64,000 bases of DNA from Gordius sp. MW1. Taxonomy: Eukaryota; Nematomorpha; Gordioida; Gordea; Gordiidae. Where the stretch lies: contig OZ038533.1 of the NCBI GenBank assembly GCA_964036665.1, forward strand, positions 1,846,001 to 1,910,000, written 5' to 3'. Shown here in pieces: positions 11,776 to 24,383 of the stretch (positions within the stretch are counted from its first letter, which is position 1; every line of letters begins with the position of its first letter). The translations under genes and the position numbers were made by a program. The notes under the pieces are model-generated. The model did no database searches and was not told the origin of the DNA. It worked only from the letters and a program-made list of their open reading frames with translations.

Positions 11776-12341
11776 ACGGTAGTGGTTTGCACGAGGATAT
11801 GCTGGGGAAGTAAGAGGAGGCACCTTCCTCCAATGTGCCCCAAACCCCGAGCACATAACACAACCCTAGTCTCCGTCCGGGAAGTGGGTGCACCGGCAGT
11901 TACCATTAAGGGGGCTTTGGAAGTCCTAGAACTCGATGGGTCGGCCGCTTCAACTTCTCGCTAACGGAGGGTTTTTTGATGCCGCACCATATGTGTCGGT
12001 TTCGTTGTAGGTCACTGTCGGAAGTACGCGTTGATGTAATCGCGCTGGTTGGTTGTTCGGATGTAAATGCGATGTAATTTATACAAGTTTAAAATATATT
12101 GTGCGTGGGGAGGGGGGGGGGGTATGAAAAAAAAAACCCAGTTCTCGTCCGTTAGCGAGAAGTTGAAGCGGCCGACCCATCGAGTTCTAGGACTTCCAAA
12201 GCCCCCTCAATGGTAACTGCCGGTGCACTCACTTCCCGGACGGAGACTAGGGTCGTGTTATGTGCTCGGGGTTCGGGGCACATTGGAGGAAGGTGCCTCC
12301 TCTTACATCCCCAGCATTTCCTCGTGCGAACCACTACCGTT
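11776..12341. repeat. Inverted duplication of a gag zinc-knuckle fragment
   Basis: The arms 11776-11969 and 12150-12341 are near-identical inverted copies separated by about 180 bp. Each codes for the same ~60-residue stretch: plus strand 11782-11964 and minus strand 12152-12340. The minus copy contains 'CWGCKRRHLPPMC', a Cys-x2-Cys-x3-His-x4-Cys knuckle of the kind seen in Ty3/gypsy Gag. The plus copy has the second Cys changed to Ser ('CWGSKRRH'). Both arms are clearly more GC-rich than the surrounding DNA. Confidence 0.8.
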
Positions 12342-12617
12342 TGGGCTTCATTGCCACTGAAGTTATTAAGATTATTTAGTGGGTCGAGGCGGTATTGGCC
12401 GGGGTCCACCAGTACCTGCAGGACTGACTTGTGCAGCCGATTGTTCCCTACCAGGTATCGCTCTTGCCTCTACCGGCGGCGGTCCTGCGACTGAGTGCGT
12501 TAGATTAATCACCCGTGCTCGCCCATCGGTTTCTAATACGAAATTAACGAGTATGGGTCTGCGAGCCTGGATAGGTGCTGTCGGCACTACGCTTAAACGC
12601 AAGTCCCACCATGCCAA
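12152..12617 (-). pseudogene. LTR-element gag fragment
   Basis: Minus-strand segments in at least two frames: a proline-rich piece near 12380-12617 ('GTGGPRPIPPRPTK') followed by the zinc-knuckle piece at 12152-12409. No protease or reverse transcriptase follows on this strand. A run of 20 A residues at 12616-12635 sits just upstream. The assignment to gag rests on the knuckle motif alone. Confidence 0.5.
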
Positions 12618-12769
12618 AAAAAAAAAAAAAAAAAAAGAGAAAAAGCAAACGATTTACGGGACTACATCACACCGCATTGCATTTAATCACTGTAATCCTT
12701 ATCGAGAAGGGGATGTATTGATGGTTTTACTTAGTTAAAAAAAACTAAGGACATCAAGTCTGCGACTTG

Positions 12770-12800
12770 ATAAAGGGGGAGGTGTTGTGTCTCAAACCCC
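12770..12800 (+). other. Possible polypurine tract and LTR edge
   Basis: GATAAAGGGGGAGG is followed directly by TGTTGTGTCTC. This is the arrangement expected at the 3' end of an LTR retroelement: a polypurine tract and then an LTR starting with TG. A short preceding frame ('NPYREGDVLMVLL') is the kind of sequence found near the end of gypsy pol. I could not find a second LTR copy, so this is a remnant at best. Confidence 0.35.
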
Positions 12801-15800
12801 CCCCCCCGCCCTACTTCGAATAGCGATGATTTAAATCCCCCCACGACCTACTACTTATAACGATAATTTAATTACCTAACTTGATTTTAACTTTTCTCTT
12901 TCATCTTAATCTTTTAATTACCACCTTACCACAATTGAGGTCGATCTCGTAAAGATCGAGAGCCTCAATTACGGTTAACTTCTGTGGATATTTTAAAAAT
13001 AATGGTAATAAAATATAATAAAAAGTTTTCCTCGGCGTAAAAAAAACCACAGTAAAAACACATACAAATTTGCCGTGAAAAAACAACCAAGAAAATTCAC
13101 TGAAAATTTACGTTCCAACAGATACTTCAGTGTTCCCATTTTTAAGAAAGAGAATATTGTTCCCCCAAAACTTTTACATACAAAAAATACCCCTGTCCCC
13201 ATCTTACAACCAAATATACTGTATTCGATTTACCTAAATACACTTACCGATCCTGTTGTTAAAAATTCAATTACAATAAAGAAATTAACGTAGAATAAAT
13301 TTCCCTTGTTCAACGTCACCACGTATAATAAATTTTTTGAATACATTATAATAATATAATTATGTAATACCAATCCTTTGAAATTTGTAGAATTTGTTTC
13401 CAATAATGGTAATTTTGGATTGATGTGCCGAGTAACCGTGTTGATCATTTTTTAAGATATCGTTAACTAGACGGGCACATTAAAGACTAGCTTATTTATT
13501 TTTGTTTGTTTGTTCCCCCCCCCTCCCACACACACACATACACATAGACGATTAAAAAAATTCTTACCCCGGTTTATGATGTTCACGATTGTGAGTATCA
13601 CGATATAGATACGATTATTATTTACCCTTCTTTATCGATTATTCGCTTCTCTTACACAGATATACTTTTTTCTTTTTGAGTAAAGATAATTCGAATAAGA
13701 TGTAAAACAAAATATATAATTAATATTATTTCGCGGACTTTTTATCGCGGTAGTTTTAGAAATAAATAAAATAAATATTCATCGCCGACGCTTAAATAAA
13801 TGAATTAATTTATGGGTACAATTGGACAAAGCAGAATTACTTTTTTTACCTCAATGAATCTTTTAATTCTATTACGATGGATTTATTATAATGTAGAATT
13901 TGTTTCCAATAATGCTGATTTTGGATTCATAAAATGAGAGGGTGGAAATGGGAAACGTGTTTAACAAAAACTTATGACTCGGCACATTCCAGAGTAAAGG
14001 CAATAAAAAAACGTTTTAACTATCGTTATCTATAAATATTAGTAAGAGGGGTAATAATAATAAAAAAAACGTTAAGTAAAATTATGAATAAGAGGAGGGG
14101 GGGGAGAACACTACACATTATCAAAAACCATTATTCTAAACCTATTTGTAAAGACATTTTTTATAAACATTTCCCTTTATTTGAGATAATTAAATTTTAA
14201 GCTTAGATTTTAATATTTTTATTTTTGCGTAAATTTTACTGCGCACTTTGATATTTCAACATGTCTAACACATTAAAAGTGCAATATATTTTATAATTAT
14301 TTGTCTGAAAATGGTATATAATTATAAAAATATAACATTGGTCTTAAGTAAATAAACATTAAATATTAGTTTCAAAAGTCTATGCTCTATAATTAAAGCT
14401 CAATAATTAAATACACTAAAAAATCACGAATGACAATACTAACGAGTGCTTATAAAGTAACTTAATTTATCTTTCCTATTAATCTACAACAAATTTAATT
14501 TGATACTAAATAAATATGTAAGAAATGTGATTTTTACACAAAAATTATGATTTTAATACTATACATCCTCTTTACATAAAAAAATTTCCATGGTCCTTCT
14601 TTGTTGTCAAAATAATTATATCCATATCAAGAATGTTTTGGCTGTATTTGTATGAAAGATACTATGAATATAAACAATCATTTTGTAAAAGACACTAGCA
14701 TAACAAACACGGTCCATGATGCATTATTTAATAATTTTGTAAATATTAATGAAAGCAATGGCGTAGCTAGCGGGGGGACAAAGCCCCCTTAAGAGCAAAA
14801 TCTTGGCCCCTTTGGCCTTCCCCCAGCAATTTTCTAATATATCGTAATTTAATTGATAATTATTTTATTTGTTTTTAAATAAGTAAATATTTCACTTGAG
14901 CTAAGTGACTTATTTATATTACATTTCCGCATTGTTATTTATTAACAAGGCGGGCAATTAAAACTTAACTTATTTTGAAAAGCTTTTAACCACAGCTATC
15001 CAATAAGTATGGTGATTAAGGCAATACTCAAATTAAGATGGTCTCTATTTAGTTTTACCAATGGTATCATTTTAAAAAAATTAACATTTTTATTGTCAAT
15101 ATACCCGTTCCATTTTGGGCATTAATTGGTTTGTAAAAACTCACTATAACCATAGAATTGTATGTAGCCCTAATATAATCTTCTTAATTACAAAATTTAG
15201 TTGTTATTTAACAATATGCATTATTCAACATTAAAAAGTATTTTATAGCGGGTAATTTCGCTTAGAGACTTTCACGGCCTGCTTTGTATTAAAGGAAAGA
15301 ACGGGCCGGGGACGGGCCTTACTAGCAGGCTCGGGCCATGCATAGATATAAGTAATAGATTTTTTTGTGTATAAATATAAACAAAGATGTATTTTTATGG
15401 TTTTTATATTAATTTATTATTTTTTAATGTTTATTAAATTAGCAATGAAAATAGAATTTTAATTTTTGCTTTATTCATTCATTTAACGCGCATTTCAGAT
15501 TGAGTGTTAGTAAGAGACTATATATAGAGACATGGTCCACTCCAATCATATTCCTTTAAAATCTCTAAACTTAAGAATAGGCTAATTAATATTTAGATAA
15601 GTTTAATTTTTTACAAGGTTATTAATAGCATCTGTAACATATATATATTGTATATTTAATAAAATAATTATAATCGAATATTAAAAGATGCAAAATAAAA
15701 GTTATTGTATAAGGTCTCGGGCTCGGAACTTGGAAAAAAGAAGCGGGCCGGATTTTTTATTATTTTAATGGGCCCGGACCCTGCCCGGGGTTTATATATT

Positions 15801-16680
15801 TGTAACGAGCTGGCTGATTGACATAAATAGGCCCAGTTAAGGCCTCTATATTTGCATGCTTATGTGATAATCAAAGGTAAACGAAGGAGGGAAGAATTAA
15901 GATTTGGAAATCCAATAATGGAATGGCCTTAAAAGGTACGAGTTCAAGTGAATTCGAAAAATTAATTACACAAAGGAATAGTTTATTATTAAGTTTAACA
16001 AATGTCTATGAATTTTTTTTAAATCGCTATTGACCCTCCCCACTGGTGTAAATTTAAACTCGACCCCCCCCCCAGGAAAAAATTTAAACCAAAAATTATT
16101 CTTTTGACAAATAGAACTATAATGATTTAAAAATTAAAATGTAAAAATGTCTGAAAAATTCTCAAATAATCTTAATGTTTTTTACTTAATTGTAAAAATT
16201 TTAACTCATTTTATTACCTACTTATGATACAATTTAAACACAACTTTGACTTTCCATGTATACATTTTATTACCTTTCAGTAGCATAGTCGTCACTAAAT
16301 ATTCATGGATTTTGTAGGACGGAAATAAATCTTAATTAGTAATCATATAACGCGATAGCTGCAATACCCAGTTAACCTTGAATTTTGATTAAAATTTATT
16401 TAATTAAATTTACGCTCTTTCATTTCTTATTAAATTCGATTTTTATTTAATTAACAACGCAATTTGTATTAAAACACACACGACCTTATGAAGTAAAAGT
16501 TTTGCAACAAATTACATTACGGTCTTTATTTCGTAAAAGTTTTATATCATAAAATGCTTCCCAAATTTCTAAAAAATATCAATTCATTCTTAAAAATGGT
16601 GGTGTAAATCTTTATGGTTTGCTTATAACAAAAAGTGATCGTATAAAGTAATTTACTTGTATTTAATCTTTCTTCTATGA
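12801..16680. other. AT-rich intergenic DNA
   Basis: No gene is recognisable. A ~35-bp direct repeat (TAGAATTTGTTTCCAATAAT with flanks) occurs near 13388 and again near 13893. One-sided MITE ends are seen near 14758 (GGCGTAGCTAGCGGGG). GC-rich CGGGCC blocks are seen at about 15300-15340 and 15715-15790. Confidence 0.5.
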
Positions 16681-16685
16681 CTGCC

Positions 16686-17040
16686 AGAGACCAAAAATGC
16701 TCCGCCCGTTGCCGGCCCGGCCCACGGGCTAGGTCGGACCTGGTAACTCTGATAAATTCTTGTTTTCGGGCGGGCCCGGACGGGCACCTTAAAAAGATTC
16801 GGTTTTATTCTTTTTTTCGTGTATTAACTTTTCACCTTTTTATTTGATTGTATAATTTTTGTTTCGGAAATTGAAATAAAGTTTTTAATAAAATGTTATG
16901 ATATTAGTTCTAAAATTTTTTAATAACATCTTTTTGGGCCGGGCAGTTTGGGCAGCTCTAATAATTCGGGTATGACCGGGCGGACCCTTAGCGGACGGGC
17001 GGGCGGGCAGCTTAGCTATAAAATCGAGCCGGGTTCATGT
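16686..17040. repeat. GGCCCGGGC-rich dispersed repeat
   Basis: The segment starts with CCAGAGACCAAAAATGC and contains clustered CCGGCCCGG / CGGGCGGGC blocks in otherwise AT-rich DNA. A similar start (CCAGAGACCAAAAATTCCCG) lies at about 41650, followed by the same kind of blocks. Related GC-rich blocks occur at 3430-3655, 15300-15790 and 43060-43130. The CAGAGACC end suggests hAT-type MITEs, but I could not match both ends or find a target duplication here. Confidence 0.45.
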
Positions 17041-20000
17041 GGAAATTTTTTAACAAATCTGACCACTGATAACTGTCAATTTAATGGGTACTATTATATT
17101 TCTTCTACAGTTTAAAAAAAAAATCAATTAAGATTAAGAAAAATTAAATTAAAGTTTATGTAATGGCCACTAAATTTATTACATGCAAGATTAGAAATTT
17201 AGGGTGCCTGGCCGTTTTTTTGTGCATTGCACGCATTGCCTACATTTTAGAAATTTAGCAGAGATTGATGAAGGGTGTAAGGAGAAGTTAACATATGTTT
17301 AATTCAAAGATTTTCAGCAATGATGTAATCTTTTTTTGAAAAATAATCTAAATTTGATATCTACCATTAAATTACTTAACTTTATACGCTAAGCAGGCAA
17401 ATCTAATTGGCTTAGCGAAAAAGGTGGTTTTAATTAAATTTTAGAACAGGAATAAATTAAGTCTTTTAACCTTAATTTTATCCTTTGTTACCCCAATCAT
17501 TGATCAGTTTTTTTAGCTAGGGAAAATTAATTATTTTGACCTCAAATTTAAATGGAAATTTATATAAATTTCTTAATTTCCGGGCTAAAATCGACCTATT
17601 TATCGTCGATCAATTCATATAAATAAATATATGAAACGAAATAAAACATTAAAAATACATAATTCATTTATTGAGTTGGTGTATTGCTTTTGTGTCCTAA
17701 CCTAAAAAAATATTAACAAAATTTGATTTTTTTAAAATTTTTATTCTATATCCGCTTTCTTATCAGTTATGTACATTATTTGTGTTTATTAAAATCAGAA
17801 GGGATACACAAATTTTAAAATGTCGAGCTGGAAAGGAATTGGGTCACTGTCAGAAAATATATTGTGCTTTTCTGTTCTATGTCTTAAGTTAAGGATGTTA
17901 ATATTTATTAAACGCTAAATTTTAAGATTATTACATATTGTTTTTCAGCCGTTTTTACAACACTGATACATATTTTAGATTTGAGTTTACACCAAATTTT
18001 TCAGATATATGGATATACAAAGTCAAATATTTAAAAATAAAAAAATTAAATAGGATTGCGTTTGAACGTTTAATTTGACCTTTCTAAATTTTAGTTTGCA
18101 GTCAACCATTCAAATTAATGGCTCAAAGGACTTGTGGTTTACTAATAATATTAATTTCATGTAAAATTGGGAGGCTAAGAAATAATTATTATTTAATAAC
18201 ACATAATTTCATCTGACCGATGGGCTTTGGTAAAATTTATTTGATAATTTGGCTCAGTATGACAAGATTAGCTTATCTATTCCTTAGTTAAATAACATTA
18301 GCTTGCTTCATTTATTTTGAGATTTTATAGATAAAGAGCATTTAAAAAGGCTGCTTTACATTGAGAGATGAATTTTTAGCCAATATCTTATATCCTTCAT
18401 ACACACCTACCTCCCATGCATTTTCCTGAACAGAAATTAAGTTGAATCTTTGAAAAAAATTTGTTATATGATAAAAATGTAACATAGGCTATCCTTTTGT
18501 CTATTCTTCTTTTATATATAATGATATCATGAACTTGAGATTTCAGACTTATAACCTTGTTTAAATTGATTCAATTTGTGGAATTTCGTTTTTTGCATTT
18601 TTACCATACATTAGTGCGTTCGAGAAAATTTAGGTTGAACTTTATAATATTTGGCTTGAATTATCATGATTTATTTATGCTAGGATCAATGTTGACTATT
18701 TATCAACAATTCAAGATCATAGGGGCCAAAACCCTAACCACCTCTCAAGGAGCAATAATTAACACTCTTATGAAGTTAATATTTCTAATAAAGTTTGCGA
18801 CAAGATATAATAATTTTTAAACAAAAATCGAGATTCAAACTCTTTCAACCATAAATTTTTTTTAAAATTAAATTTGCATCTCAATGGACCGATAGTATAT
18901 ATTTGTAGGCCAACTTGAAAGATATTAACATAACTATTAATTTATATACAATAATATCATTTTTAAAGATTAAAAAATTGGATCAATTTTTTCAACTCTA
19001 ATATACTTAAATTAACACCTTTAATAAACCCTAATTAGGCATTTTTTTAAATTAGAGTTGTATTAGAAGAGCGGTAAAAAGTTCGATATTGTTTTTGGGG
19101 GGAACAAATTGATAATTTTGTAAAATATACATATATCAAAAAATTGGTTTTAAGTGAATTTGGACAGCTGTCCAGGGTTACACCTGGCTAAACCCTTACA
19201 CTCGTAAAAAAGTTGTTTTTTTATACATAATTTATCGGCTAAATTCCTAAATCATACCCAATGCAACGCGATCATTTTGTTGCGTTCTCCACAAAAATAA
19301 CACACGATAGATTTACCATTACTTTACTATTACACAATAACCCATCTTCTACTAATTTATATATATTATGCAACAAATACATATATACAAGTATCAAGAG
19401 ATGAGCATGTTAGATAAAGATCTACGTCTTAGCTTTGAATAGTAAAAAAACTCGCTCTACTCACGCTCTCCCCACACAAACTAAAATAAAACTTTCCCCA
19501 AATTTAAAATATAAAATCCCATCTCTATTTGTTCAAATAAAAAATATGACCCCAAAAAATTATATTAGTCCTCCGTTCACCTAATCTATTTAATTAAACG
19601 ATAACGTATAGGTAGGTATTGACATAAGCGCGTATTGGTATTATATAATTCCCGATCATTAACAATCGATCTAAAGCAAAATCTTTTACTTTCAACCTCT
19701 CCCCACCCTTTCAACAATTCTTTCCCCTCCTTTACAGACCCCTCTGCACTTTGTCGCTGAAAAAACATTTTTTATTTACCTTATTAATTAGCTGATATTA
19801 ATTTTAAATTAGCCCAAATTTTCCCCACCTCATTATATTATGATAGAATTTATTCCAATAATCAAGGTAGATATATTGTTTGAATATATATAACAATTCG
19901 AAATCATGTGATAGATGTCAACTCATTAAAATTTAATGACATTAATGATAAATTAACATTTAACCTTATATATATATATATTAAAAGTTATGTTTGATTT

Positions 20001-21555
20001 CGTAAAATCCCTCAATAAAATAATACTTTTAATATTTAATATTGGTTATTTAACTGAAATTATCGAAATTTAATAAAAAAAAATTTATAAACAACAAATT
20101 TTTGAGCTAATTATAATATTTTCGGACAAACAGCATTAATTTTTACTCAATAATATAAAGGCAGAGGTGGTGAGTGTTATGTTTGGGTTAATGATAGACC
20201 AGTGAGATAAGAAGTAAAGTTGTTCAACTAATAAGTCCAACCACATTCCCACATTCATATATAAATAATAATAATTATTAGGGGTATTTATCGATTTTGG
20301 GAAGCCTAAAATACGTATGGTCCACATATATGTAGTGTCAACTTAATAACTTTTTACATGAAAAAGGGGCCAGGGAGTAGTCTTAATTATAGGTTGAAAG
20401 CTTTCAACCATAAAATATAGGACTTATCAAAATTCCAATCAGTTGTCTTCACTCAGCCGTTAATAAATAAGTAGTTCAAATTTTAAGAAAACTAAATAAT
20501 CCCCAACTTTTATATATTTTAAATTTATAAAATTTATATTTATAAATGAGGCAATTATAATTATAAAAGTAGTTTAAGAATATCTTCATTTCGTCTCATT
20601 CACTTAATTGTCAGATTAAATTCCTGAAGACAGAAACTTCATACTACTTATACTTTACTACAGCGATAAAGCATCTGCAAAAATCGATTTAATGTTATTT
20701 ATGACACCATGTGTTTCTTTCTTTAATTAACGTTTCTAAACTTGAGTCTAGCTTTCTATTTTTAAAAATATTTGGCAAAAAACTCAATTTTTATAAAATA
20801 AACTAAGTAAACATGTCAATTTTCTTTAAAACATTTGAATGTAGCTTTTTAAAATACCCTCCTATACTATTAATAATTAAAGCTGCACTATTTAAATAAT
20901 TATGAATATGAATTTCTTAATTTGCACGTCATTTCGCATACAGTTGCTTTATGCAAAAGTTAACCTTTAAAAATACTTGATTTTATCCATTTTCATTTCG
21001 TGATACAATTAAAAATTAAAAAGTTTTTCCTGGTAGATCGAGTCGCTAAATCCAATTTTCAAAATAAATAATTAAATTATTAATGCTGAAAATCTATATT
21101 CATAAATAATTAAATATAAGCCAATCTTCATCGACATTGTCAAATGATAAATTTTAACTTCATATTCAAATTTATTTATATGCAAAGTTCCTGTTAATTT
21201 ATTGATATCTTAATTCAATTTATCACCAAACCAATATATAAATAGCTTTTTTTTTTGCCAAAAAAGGTATAGAATTAAATTAATTAATTAATCAAATATC
21301 ATATCGTATATCCGAAATGGCTTTTAATTTAGCATTTGCTACTACGTGTTATTTGATTGCACGCAAACAGAAAGCGGAAAAAAATTAACAAAAAATATAA
21401 AATTATTAGAATACAAATTTTAATCTAATTGATATAATAAAGATAATAAGCCTTAAAATTTTAATTTTATTTGCAGGGTCCGAAATTTTTGATGTTTAAA
21501 TGTTACTATCTTGTTATCTAATCTAAAAAAACTTTTCATGCGAATTTATAAATTA
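17041..21555. other. AT-rich intergenic DNA
   Basis: I see nothing that can be supported as a gene, RNA or transposon. Short open frames such as those near 18560-18820 and 19590-19770 have no recognisable motifs and are composed of AT-rich codons, as expected by chance. Confidence 0.5.
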
Positions 21556-21896
21556 CAGGCGCGTAGCCAAGGGGGCAGAAAGCTGGAATTTTCTACCCCC
21601 TTGACCAAAATTTGAAAAATTTTTTGATCAATAATTAGATTAAATGGGTTTATTATAGTTTAGTTGCATAAAAGATTTTGAGACATTTATAAAAGTATGG
21701 AAACATAATTAAAAGCGATAGTAAATGCTCTGATTAGTGAAGAAGAGATTCTTTCCAAACCTGATTATATAGCGCCTTAATGTTTCGCATATATTGTACG
21801 CGAAGTTTATTTTTGTTACATTATATAATAAATAAAAGTGTCAAAAAAATGTTTGAAATTTTCTTCCCCCTTGAGAAGATCCTGGCTACGCGCCTG
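21556..21896. mobile_element. CAGGCGCGTAGCC-end MITE
   Basis: A 341-bp non-coding element has inverted ends CAGGCGCGTAGCCA and TGGCTACGCGCCTG and a perfect 8-bp duplication ATAAATTA (21548-21555 and 21897-21904). The ends resemble the CATGGGCGTAGCC family but differ in the outer bases, so it is a sister subfamily. It contains a long AT-rich middle with no coding capacity. Confidence 0.9.
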
Positions 21897-21904
21897 ATAA
21901 ATTA

Positions 21905-23338
21905 TATATATATTTTTGTTACATAAAAATAATGCACATTATCATTCAAACACGTATTTTATTGGTTTAAGGTGTGTTTTTTGTCATAAAAAAGACAAAA
22001 TGTGCTTTGTGTTTGAGGCAGTGCTAAGTAGTTATGCGGTTTTAACTGTTTCTTTATAATCTATTAATATTCTAGTTATGTGGCTCGATTCATAAATATT
22101 CAACAGGCACAACCTTGCCCAAAATTAGTTATTTTTTAATATAAAAAACACGTTTAATTAATTAATTGTACCAAGGGTTTTTGCAACTTGTAACTAACTC
22201 ACTATAACATAACTAAAAAGTTATTTAAGAAATTTACATTGTGAAAGTTAACATTACTTCTATCAGTCTGGTTCAAAGGAACGAATATTACTTGTATGTC
22301 TTATTACGACGAATGAATCATTAATTTGAACTTAAACCGATATAATAGATAAAATTAATTGTATTAGTAAGAACAATTATCATAATGGATTAAAGTTATT
22401 AAAACTTTAATATAAATTAGTCGATTATTTATGCATTAGAATACTTGTTTAAACATGAGATCATTTATACATCTTATAACACCTAAAGATTAATAAACAC
22501 ATAACTTTAAAAGTTTATGTAAGCCTTTGAAGTCTTATATAATACATACTTATTAAACAAATTATTAGTTTGGCTCCCTATGATTCAAAATATCAAAAAA
22601 TGTCGACTATTAATAATAGTGTCTTAGTAAAGATAAATGGCTTAGGCATATATATATTCTGTTGTTTATGCTTAAAATTATGAACGTCTTATTTAATGAA
22701 TAATTTGCCCACCTACCCGTTACAAAACAATATATTGGTGTATCTTAGATTGGGTGTAAGGCTAAATGCTTTTCGAATCTAATTGCAAAAAGCATTATTT
22801 TAGGTTTGTATCTTAGAGTGTTTTTGTCAATTTTATTTAAAAAATGCTTTTAGGGCTGGCTTTTACCTTTTAGCACTTGCCCATCGTTTCAACCATTAAC
22901 CAATAAACTGAAATATTAAGATGTTTGCTAAGCAATTATACAATAACATAACTTATAATCACATACTTATAATAGAAGATATCAATTACACTCAATCGCC
23001 CTTATCTCGTTTTGCTTATGAAATGGTAGTATCATATTACTATAGCATGTAATTGGTACTCATATCGCTAAAAATATAATGTTTAATTAAAATCGCTTAG
23101 TTATAGTGACTGTTAAGCAACGATTATAATGAGATAATAAATATCTAAAATAAATAGATTTAACGGATTGTTATATATTTTAGCGTATTCACGTATTATT
23201 ATTATTTTATTAGACTTAGCACATGAAGTTGAACTCGACACATACCTTTCCACCTAATGGCTCAGACTCTCTAATCTAAACCATTGATAGGATCATAAGT
23301 TGCTATATCTTATCACCGTTTACTAGCCATTTACAAAT
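21905..23338. other. Upstream region of the M13 gene
   Basis: About 1.4 kb of AT-rich sequence before the M13 start codon. No repeat or convincing core promoter stands out. An in-frame TAG at 23324-23326 lies fifteen bases before the ATG, which fixes the first ATG of this frame. Confidence 0.4.
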
Positions 23339-24383
23339 ATGTCATATAAAGCACATCCTAATGACCTTAACCCGGATGTAGGAATAGAATTGCAGCATCC
23401 GGTGGTTTTAGAATCAAATCTGAATCTACGCCGTTTGTCCCCTAGCATTTCTTACCCATCGTCAATAACACCAAACCAAGGCATGTCTCAAAGTGAAACT
23501 AAGAAGATTCATTTAATCTCTCACCCTAGCCGATTAGAAAGAAGAAGAAGAGGCGTAGAAAATTTGAAGAAAAATTTCTTTCTATGTAAAGATGCTTCGG
23601 CATCACCTGTCCATCAGCACTCCAACTCTTTCGAGTTGTACGAGGGGGGCGCTTTCAATCATTATAAACACAAATCACCTAACTTAATTCCAAATGTTTT
23701 ATTAGATGCCAATGATCCCTTCAATAATGATTTATCCCGTGAAAGTTTAAACTCGCGTCTGGGACCAAGTAATGACTGTTTACACCAACGTTGTTCAACC
23801 GATGCTCAAACTTTTTCGCAAATTTACCCAAATCCTAAATTACTTATACCATTCCTCAACTTTAATAACAATAACTCAAATGTCGACGATGAGAGAGATA
23901 TTTTAACCCGACCCTCTATGCAGCCCGTGAATCCTTCACTAAACGTTCCGAATTCCGATAACCCAAATACTACCATTGCAATCAACTCTCGCGTCTCTCT
24001 ACCAAATACGAACCCGCACATCGCCCAATCACATATGCTACCTAATTCAAGTACCAACGGTCTAGTGGCCACCACTGACTCAAACTCGTACATGTCCCCC
24101 GATGTTCCATTGATGAGATCAAACAATTCAACCGCGACACAATCCTTACTCAATAACAAGACCAAACGTCCTTTGTCAAAGAGTAGAGGTTCGGGTTCTC
24201 TCAAAGGAGACAACATTTCTTTTACAATGATCTCCCGACCTACAAATTATTACGGCACCAAACACAAACGTAGACCACTGTATCTCTGTTTTCTGGCTTC
24301 GTTGCTGCTTTTATTTGCGGCAGCTATAGCAGCTTTAACCTACGCATTGATCTACAAATCCAAATATACTCACGCTCTTAAAA
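23339..24383 (+). CDS. M13 first coding exon: long cytosolic tail and membrane anchor
   Basis: This 1045-nt exon encodes residues 1-348 and ends in phase 1 at an AAA|GTAGCC donor; the open frame runs on to a stop at 24397 inside the intron. Residues 1-313 form a low-complexity tail rich in Asn, Ser and Pro, with basic runs (RLERRRRG near 65, KHKRR just before the membrane). Residues ~314-339 are a single hydrophobic helix, and there is no cleavable signal peptide, so the protein is type II. An in-frame stop just upstream and the first ATG fix the start. A tail of this length is far above the few tens of residues usual for neprilysins. It could hold trafficking or interaction signals, but I recognise no domain in it. 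Confidence 0.9.

Noticed and set aside
18557-18820. 87-codon open frame
   Set aside because: No motif, AT-rich residues only, and no splice-linked exons or similarity to a known protein.
23824-24216. 130-codon open frame antisense to the first M13 exon
   Set aside because: It lies fully opposite the M13 coding exon, has no known motif, and is explained by codon bias of the sense strand.
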